Origin: Antarcticibacterium flavum
GTDB lineage: Bacteria; Bacteroidota; Bacteroidia; Flavobacteriales; Flavobacteriaceae
NCBI RefSeq assembly: GCF_006159205.1
Contig: NZ_CP040812.1
Location: forward strand, 186,001 to 250,000
Direction of reading: 5' to 3'
Length of the DNA: 64,000 nucleotides
Position 1 is the first letter of the stretch, and every line of letters begins with the position of its first letter. Below the pieces are notes generated by a model that saw nothing but the letters and a program-made list of their open reading frames with translations, was not told where the DNA came from and searched no databases. Positions 58,641 to 64,000 of the stretch are shown here, piece after piece. A program made the translations under genes and the position numbers.

Positions 58641-61350
58641 GTCTCCTATCTGGCTCATTCCGTTTATCGTACTTAATATCCCTTAGGATCGCACTCTTTA
58701 TCCCAATGAAGAAATACCAGGAGGCACGTGGGCTAAAGGGTACCCAGTTAAAGCTCATCCTCCAGCTGTCCAGGTCTCGCTGGAAACGCAGCTGGGTATA
58801 GGTAAATCCGGCATCTTTAAGGTCAAATCCTGAAGAACCTCCAACCACCCATTTTGGAGCGATCTCTATATCCCCCGAAAACATGATAGAGTGGGAAGAG
58901 ATCTCATTTTGTCTTGCGGTATTATTATAGGTCATAGTATACTGCATCCTGAAGTTCCACGGGATCTTGTAATTATACCACTGGTCATTTTCCCTTTCAT
59001 CACCTTCAAAGACATCTTCCTCTTCATCAAAGAACCTGCCGTCTACATCTGTTCCCTTACCAAAGAGATCATCTGGGCGGCCACCACCTCTAAAGGTTTC
59101 ATTGTCTATCCTGTCCTTATTTTCCCCGGCATCATCTGTAAAGTCCTTGCTGGAGAAGTTATACCCAAAGCTTACATTGGCCATGGTGAATCGAAAAAGG
59201 CTCCCGCCATTTGCTATATTTAACTTATCTATCCTTCGATTATTATTATCCAGGGCGTACATGTCAAGGTTGGCCACGACATTGATATCAAGCTTATTTT
59301 GAATGATAGGAATACTTCCACGCATATTTATTGGGGCCAGCCTCAGGGAATCTCCTGCCAGGTTATAGGCGGTCCCCACACTAAAGTTGTTAAGCAGGGT
59401 AATCTTTTTGGGTTCAGTAGCCGTGCTGTCCTTATCCCGAACTTTTGCCTCCAGCGTGTTACTTATACTCAGGCCCAGGGAACTTGCAAAGTTTTGTCCC
59501 GGGGGGCTGTACAAAGAACCCTGGAACCTGGAATATTCCACGATCCTGTTAAGGGCCGGGTCCTGCTCGTTAACAATTTCATATTCATCCCAGTATTGGT
59601 CAAAAGCAGGATTTATATTGTAACTTATAGAAGGACGCATCACATGTCTAATAGCCTGAATTTTCTTATCCCTGCCAAAACTTTTCATTCCATAAAGAGT
59701 TGTTCCCACACTGGTATTGAAGTTATAACTTCTGAAGGAATCAAAACCTCTTATAGTATCTACAACAACCTGCCGGGTATTGGGATCATATGACCTGTCA
59801 AAAGTCTTAAAAACCCAGCTCTCCTGGTAATTGGCACTGGAGGTTACACTAAAATGCCTGAATAATTTAAAGTTGGTGGACAATGGGATACTGTGCTGCA
59901 CCCCATAATTGGCATCCCTGAACATTTGTGGGGAGAGGAATAAGGAATCTGTGGTAGATATCCTGTTTTCTGCCCTCATATTATATTGGAGGTTGATATT
60001 TTCTATCAAACCTTTTTTAACCCCCAGCTTAGGTGCAAGTGGAAAAATACGCCCCATACTTGCCTGTAATGTTGGCAGGGTCATGTCTATTTGCTGGGTA
60101 TTGGTGTTTTGCTGGTGGGTTGCGGCAATGTTGATGTTCACATTTGGCTCCCCGTCAAAGGTCTTGGAATAGGAAACAGAGGAACGAAGGGTGTTGTTAA
60201 GGAAATTGGCCGTATTGGATTGGTTTACCGACTCCTGATAATAATTGCTACTCCCCAGGTTTACCGATGCTGAAAATCTTGAACTTGGATTTGCTTTTGC
60301 GTCCTGGTTGTGGGTCCACTGCAGGTTGTAAACCGTTCTTTGAGAAAAATCGGGGAATCCACGTTCGCTATCAAGTAAATTCTCATACCTGAAATTTAGA
60401 TTCCCCCGGAATTTGTACCTCACGGCATAATTTGATTCCAGCCTTAGCCCATAACTTCCATTCGTATAGTAATCTCCCAGGACCAGGAGATCTGCATAAT
60501 CACTTATTGCAAAATAGTATCCTCCATTTTGTAAGAAATACCCTCGTTGATTTGTTTGTCCAAAGGAAGGAATTATAAAGCCCGAGGTTTGCTCCTCTGT
60601 CATAGGAAAATAACCGAAAGGAAGCCCCAGGGGAGTTGGAACATCTGCAATGTACATATTCACCAGGCCACTCACGATCTTCTTTTGAGGAACAAATTTT
60701 ATTCGCCGCGCGTAGAAGTAATAATCTGGATTCTCTTCATCTTCAGAAGTGGTGAACCTTACATTCTGCATATAGTAAACAGAATCGTTCTGTCTTTTGG
60801 TCACTTCGCCTATAACATTAAAAGAACCCTGATTGGTCCTGGAATTATAAACCAGTGCCTTTTGGGAACTAAAATTAAACCGGATGGAATCCGGTTCTAC
60901 TGTATTCTGCCCCTGTGTAAATATGGGCTTCTGGGAGTATGCACCTGTGGAATCTGGGATTCCAAATGCATAAACTTCGTTTTTATTATTGTCTACTATG
61001 ATTAAACCGGCAGTAATAACCATATCTTCGTATGTGATCTGGGCCTGATTATAAAGGTACATGCGGTTCTCTTTGGGGCTAAGGCGCATATAATCCACTG
61101 CTTCATATTTCACAACATCTGTAAGCAATTGAGGTCTTCGAATGGTATCTGTGAAAACAGTATCCTGTCTTACCTCCGGCATAGGAAGCAAAGGGGAGAT
61201 AGCAAGGGAATCACTTACCCCTGTGACAGTATCGCGCTGGGCTTCAATACGAACCTCATTTGCAGTCTTGATTTCCTGGGCAAGGGAAATTCCATGCCCG
61301 GCAAACAAAAAAACTATAAAAAAAAGAGTATTAAGTGAGTTTGTCTGCAA
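58636..61350 (-). CDS. lptD: LptD-like LPS-assembly outer-membrane protein
   Basis: A 904-residue protein with signal peptide (I-V-F-L-F-A-G-H-G-I-S-L-A-Q), an N-terminal OstA-like beta-jellyroll (about 80-230: A-Q-I-T-Y-E-D-M-V-I-T-A-G) and a long C-terminal beta-barrel ending in a typical aromatic/Leu tail. It fits the Bacteroidota LptD-like family that inserts lipopolysaccharide in the outer membrane. The bioinformatic match is on domain order; residue identities to proteobacterial LptD are low. The C-terminus borders the G-free repeat. Confidence 0.85.
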   Translation of the reverse strand: MQTNSLNTLFFIVFLFAGHGISLAQEIKTANEVRIEAQRDTVTGVSDSLAISPLLPMPEVRQDTVFTDTIRRPQLLTDVVKYEAVDYMRLSPKENRMYLYNQAQITYEDMVITAGLIIVDNNKNEVYAFGIPDSTGAYSQKPIFTQGQNTVEPDSIRFNFSSQKALVYNSRTNQGSFNVIGEVTKRQNDSVYYMQNVRFTTSEDEENPDYYFYARRIKFVPQKKIVSGLVNMYIADVPTPLGLPFGYFPMTEEQTSGFIIPSFGQTNQRGYFLQNGGYYFAISDYADLLVLGDYYTNGSYGLRLESNYAVRYKFRGNLNFRYENLLDSERGFPDFSQRTVYNLQWTHNQDAKANPSSRFSASVNLGSSNYYQESVNQSNTANFLNNTLRSSVSYSKTFDGEPNVNINIAATHQQNTNTQQIDMTLPTLQASMGRIFPLAPKLGVKKGLIENINLQYNMRAENRISTTDSLFLSPQMFRDANYGVQHSIPLSTNFKLFRHFSVTSSANYQESWVFKTFDRSYDPNTRQVVVDTIRGFDSFRSYNFNTSVGTTLYGMKSFGRDKKIQAIRHVMRPSISYNINPAFDQYWDEYEIVNEQDPALNRIVEYSRFQGSLYSPPGQNFASSLGLSISNTLEAKVRDKDSTATEPKKITLLNNFSVGTAYNLAGDSLRLAPINMRGSIPIIQNKLDINVVANLDMYALDNNNRRIDKLNIANGGSLFRFTMANVSFGYNFSSKDFTDDAGENKDRIDNETFRGGGRPDDLFGKGTDVDGRFFDEEEDVFEGDERENDQWYNYKIPWNFRMQYTMTYNNTARQNEISSHSIMFSGDIEIAPKWVVGGSSGFDLKDAGFTYTQLRFQRDLDSWRMSFNWVPFSPRASWYFFIGIKSAILRDIKYDKRNEPDRRL

Positions 61351-61397
61351 TGGTTTTCGTGCTATTTTTGTACAGAATGGCTTGCTTTTTGAATAAC

Positions 61398-61405
61398 CAA
61401 AATTA
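61398..61405 (-). promoter_or_regulatory. Candidate -7 promoter box of lptD (TAATTTTG)
   Basis: On the minus strand TAATTTTG matches TAnnTTTG, 47 bp upstream of the lptD start. No clear -33 TTTG lies at the usual spacing. Confidence 0.35.
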
Positions 61406-61487
61406 CATATATTTTTTTAGCTTCCTTTTCGGATTTAAAAAAAATAAGACTTTAAAATAATTGACCTAATCATATCGTTAGATATTT

Positions 61488-62603
61488 ATGAGAACGAACC
61501 CCATTAAGCTTTTCGTATTATTCTTGACCGCATTTGTATTTATTGCCTCCACACCCGCGCAAAATGGCCCGGGTAAAAAACAATTTGTGGTAGTACTTGA
61601 CGCCGGGCATGGTGGAAAGGACCCCGGGAACCGGGGAGGTGGTTTTAAGGAAAAGGACATTGCACTCAACATAGTGCTGCAGGTAGGAAGACAACTTGAG
61701 AAAGATCCCAATGTAAAGGTGATTTATACAAGGGATAAGGATATATTTATTCCCCTGGACCAGCGGGCCAAAATAGCCAATGAAGCCAAGGCCGACCTTT
61801 TTGTATCTGTCCACTGTAACGCCCACAACTCGCAGGCATATGGCACAGAGACCTTTGTATTAGGACTTCACAGGAATCAAACCAACTTTGAGGTTGCAAA
61901 AAGAGAGAACTCGGTAATTTTCCTTGAAGAGGATTATGATATAACTTATGGCGGGTTTGATCCAAATTCTCCCGAATCCTATATTGGAATGATGATCATG
62001 CAGGAGGAATACCTGGAGCAAAGTATTTTGCTGGCAGATTTCGTACAGAAGAAATTCACCAATGATCTAAAGAGGAACAACAGGGGAGTAAAGCAGGCAG
62101 GTTTCCTTGTACTGCACCAAACCTATATGCCAAGCGTGCTTATTGAAACAGGTTTCCTTACAAACAATAGCGAGGGAGCGTATTTGAACAGCAGTACCGG
62201 CCAGTCAAAAATGGCAGAGGCTATCACCAATGCAATTGTAGATTACAGCCACACTATTAACCTGGCTACCCTTGAAAATATTTCAGAAGAAGTAGCGGCA
62301 GAGATCGTTACATCCGAGCCTGTTATAGATATTTATGATGGTGTCACCTTTAAGGTGCAGCTGGCTGCAAGTTCCAAAAAACTTGAGCCCAAATCATCCA
62401 ACTTTAAAGGATTGACCCCCGTATTTAGGGAAAAAGAAGGAAAGCTTTATAAATATTACTATGGAGCTACCTCCAGTTATTCCCAAATTCAAAAACTTCA
62501 CCAGCAGGCAAAAGCAAAGGGATATCCAAGCAGTTACGTAGTCGCATTCAGGGAAGGCAATAAGATTACAGTTAATGAGGCGTTAAATTCACAGAGCAAA
62601 TAG
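61488..62603 (+). CDS. N-acetylmuramoyl-L-alanine amidase with C-terminal SPOR-like domain
   Basis: A 371-residue periplasmic amidase. A signal peptide (F-V-F-I-A-S-T-P-A-Q) leads to the Amidase_3 domain: D-A-G-H-G-G-K-D (about 39-46), Glu in K-E-K-D, S-V-H-C-N-A and E-T-G-F-L-T-N. The last 80 residues (T-F-K-V-Q-L-A-A-S-S ... G-Y-P-S-S-Y-V-V) form a SPOR-like domain that binds denuded glycan at division sites. It likely acts in daughter-cell separation. Confidence 0.92.
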   Translation: MRTNPIKLFVLFLTAFVFIASTPAQNGPGKKQFVVVLDAGHGGKDPGNRGGGFKEKDIALNIVLQVGRQLEKDPNVKVIYTRDKDIFIPLDQRAKIANEAKADLFVSVHCNAHNSQAYGTETFVLGLHRNQTNFEVAKRENSVIFLEEDYDITYGGFDPNSPESYIGMMIMQEEYLEQSILLADFVQKKFTNDLKRNNRGVKQAGFLVLHQTYMPSVLIETGFLTNNSEGAYLNSSTGQSKMAEAITNAIVDYSHTINLATLENISEEVAAEIVTSEPVIDIYDGVTFKVQLAASSKKLEPKSSNFKGLTPVFREKEGKLYKYYYGATSSYSQIQKLHQQAKAKGYPSSYVVAFREGNKITVNEALNSQSK

Positions 62604-62626
62604 GGGTACATTCCTATATTTATTTC

Positions 62627-62634
62627 TAAATTTG
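62627..62634 (+). promoter_or_regulatory. Candidate -7 promoter box of the MlaD-like gene (TAAATTTG)
   Basis: Matches TAnnTTTG exactly, 24 bp before the TTG start at 62659. No clear -33 TTTG lies at the usual spacing. Confidence 0.35.
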
Positions 62635-62658
62635 TACGTATTCTAAAAAAATAAGCTT

Positions 62659-63609
62659 TTGAAATATTCTAAAGAGGTTAAAACCGGTATTTTGGCTGTT
62701 ATAGCCATTTTAATACTAATATTTGGTTATAGTTTTTTGAAAGGACAAAATCTCTTAGACTCCAGCAGAACATTTCACGCAATTTATGCCGATGTTGAAG
62801 GGCTTTCAACCTCCTCTCCCGTAACTATTAACGGGCACAAGGTTGGCCAGGTGACAAGGATTGGTTTCCTTGATGAAACCGGTCTTCTTTTGGTAACCTT
62901 CACCGTGGATACAGATTTTAAATTCTCTAAAAATAGTCTCGCACAGGTGTATGGAGGTGGTATTATTGGAGGGAAATCCCTTGGAATTGTTCCTGAATAT
63001 GAAATGGGACAAATGGCCAAATCTGGCGATACCCTGCCCAGCGATATTGAAGAGGGTATTATGGAACTTGTGAATGAGAGGCTTACCCCGCTTCAAATTA
63101 AAGTTGAAAGGGCAATTGTGAGTACAGATTCTCTTTTGACTTCCCTAAATGAGGTACTTAATCCTGAAACCCGCAACAATATAGCTCTTGCCCTGGAGGA
63201 TCTGGCTTTGACAGTTTCTTCTATTAAAGGCACTGCAGAGTCACTAAACGGGATCGTAGCAGGAAATTCAGAAAAGCTGAACCGTACCTTCACCAATCTT
63301 GATGAAATGTCCGGAAACTTCAATAAGTTTTCAGATACTTTGGCACAGGTCAATATAGGTGCAATGACAAGAGATATCGAAAAGGTAATTGCAGATTTTG
63401 AACAGCTTTCCAATAACCTTAACAGTGGGAGAGGTACTGCAGGTAAACTACTTACAGATGATTCGGTATATGAAAATCTTGAAAGGGCTACCAGTGAACT
63501 GGAACAACTCCTGCAGGATGTCAAGCTCAACCCAAAACGCTATGTCCATTTCTCTGTATTCGGTAAAAGTGGAAGGCCTTATGAACCTGTAAGGGATACA
63601 ATTAACTAA
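62659..63609 (+). CDS. MlaD/MCE-family lipid-transport protein
   Basis: A 316-residue protein from a TTG start. One N-terminal helix (about 9-28) is followed by the MCE domain (about 36-115: H-A-I-Y-A-D-V-E-G-L-S-T-S-S-P-V-T-I-N-G-H-K-V-G-Q-V) with its YxxVxGL-like core, and a helical coiled-coil region up to residue 290. MCE proteins form hexameric rings that carry phospholipids across the periplasm. Permease and ATPase partners are not in view. Confidence 0.92.
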   Translation: MKYSKEVKTGILAVIAILILIFGYSFLKGQNLLDSSRTFHAIYADVEGLSTSSPVTINGHKVGQVTRIGFLDETGLLLVTFTVDTDFKFSKNSLAQVYGGGIIGGKSLGIVPEYEMGQMAKSGDTLPSDIEEGIMELVNERLTPLQIKVERAIVSTDSLLTSLNEVLNPETRNNIALALEDLALTVSSIKGTAESLNGIVAGNSEKLNRTFTNLDEMSGNFNKFSDTLAQVNIGAMTRDIEKVIADFEQLSNNLNSGRGTAGKLLTDDSVYENLERATSELEQLLQDVKLNPKRYVHFSVFGKSGRPYEPVRDTIN

Positions 63610-63618
63610 ACCAGCAAT

Positions 63619-64000
63619 ATGCAATTTCTTGCTCAAATTCTCTTTGTGATCGCCCTGGTAGCGGGCGTTGGACTATTTATCCGAAATATTCGAAGGATCA
63701 TTAGGAATATCAAACTGGGACGACCCGTAGATCGAAAGGACAATCCCGGGGAACGTTTTGCAATGATGGCCCGGATCGCATTTGGACAGTCCAAGATGGT
63801 AAAGAGGCCGCTTTCAGGTTTTCTTCACATTATAGTTTATCTGGGCTTTATCATAATAAATATTGAAGTGTTGGAGATCATCATAGATGGGATCTTTGGT
63901 ACTCACAGGGTAATGGGTGCCGCCGGCCCTCCTTATAATTTTTTAATTGGTGCCTTTGAGATCCTTGCCTTCCTCGTGCTGGTTGGCGTAATTGTCTTCT
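63619..64000 (+). CDS. Start of a polytopic membrane protein, probably a (Fe-S)-binding oxidoreductase
   Basis: An open frame from the ATG at 63619 runs off the window (127 residues seen). It has helix 1 at about 5-22, a basic cytoplasmic stretch with G-R-P-V-D-R-K-D-N-P-G-E-R-F, then M-A-R-I-A-F-G-Q-S-K-M-V-K-R-P-L-S-G-F-L-H, and further helices. This matches the N-terminal membrane domain of Bacteroidota heterodisulfide-reductase-like (Fe-S) proteins (a NarI-like fold). The cysteine motifs lie outside the window, so the call rests on this N-terminal pattern. Confidence 0.6.
   Translation, partial: MQFLAQILFVIALVAGVGLFIRNIRRIIRNIKLGRPVDRKDNPGERFAMMARIAFGQSKMVKRPLSGFLHIIVYLGFIIINIEVLEIIIDGIFGTHRVMGAAGPPYNFLIGAFEILAFLVLVGVIVF

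Overview
The window comes from a member of the Bacteroidota, most likely a Flavobacteriaceae. The support is: a CTnDOT-type conjugation gene set (traE-traN) with an rteC homologue, several TAnnTTTG-type -7 promoter elements, an aryl-polyene/flexirubin-like pigment cluster whose ammonia-lyase closely resembles the tyrosine ammonia-lyase of Flavobacterium johnsoniae, and typical neighbours such as a DUF4159 protein, a TamB-like protein and an OstA/LptD-like protein. The genus cannot be fixed from the sequence alone.

Positions 1 to about 27,495 are the right-hand part of an integrative conjugative element (ICE). Its left end lies outside the window. From left to right it carries: (i) a metal-resistance cargo, with a P1B-4 ATPase cut by the window edge, a Fur-family regulator, a SpoIIAA-like STAS protein, a YceI-like protein, a P1B-2 Zn/Cd/Pb ATPase and two tandem single-pass small membrane proteins; (ii) rteC and a helix-turn-helix/replication-like module; (iii) a QatABCD anti-phage defence operon whose ATPase gene qatA is split just after the Walker A motif by a complete IS66-family element (9623-12079) with a perfect 8-bp target duplication; (iv) an amidase and a divergent tra operon (17613-24428) with palindromic operator candidates between them and a clean terminator after traN; (v) a cation diffusion facilitator behind a perfect palindrome; (vi) an ORF6N protein and an IntDOT-like tyrosine integrase. 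A tRNA-Pro(UGG) gene, with its 3' end facing the integrase, marks the probable chromosomal junction. A tRNA-Ser(GCU) follows.

Positions 27,884-46,567 hold an aryl-polyene type pigment locus: a divergent halogenase-like flavoprotein and then 17 tightly packed plus-strand genes. These supply the aryl starter (tyrosine ammonia-lyase, AMP-forming ligase), elongate it (two ketosynthases, a Cys-less chain-length-factor-like protein, a short KS-like protein, ACP, ketoreductase, two hotdog proteins with complementary half active sites, a thioesterase), and transfer or export the product (LpxL-like acyltransferase, LolA-like carrier, MMPL exporter with an unusual methyltransferase-like tail, Ntn-hydrolase lipoprotein, glycosyltransferase, deacetylase). 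No dialkylresorcinol genes (darA/darB) are visible, so the end product may be a lipid-anchored aryl polyene rather than a complete flexirubin.

Positions 46,700-64,000 are ordinary chromosome: RNA modification (TsaD, RsmE, a TrmH-family enzyme, a THUMP-like methyltransferase), envelope biogenesis (TamB, LptD-like, MlaD-like, an amidase), central metabolism (PfkA, MgsA), RidA, an AI-2E-family permease, and the start of a membrane-anchored protein at the right edge. A G-free tandem repeat abuts the lptD stop codon. No intergenic gap exceeds 300 bp.
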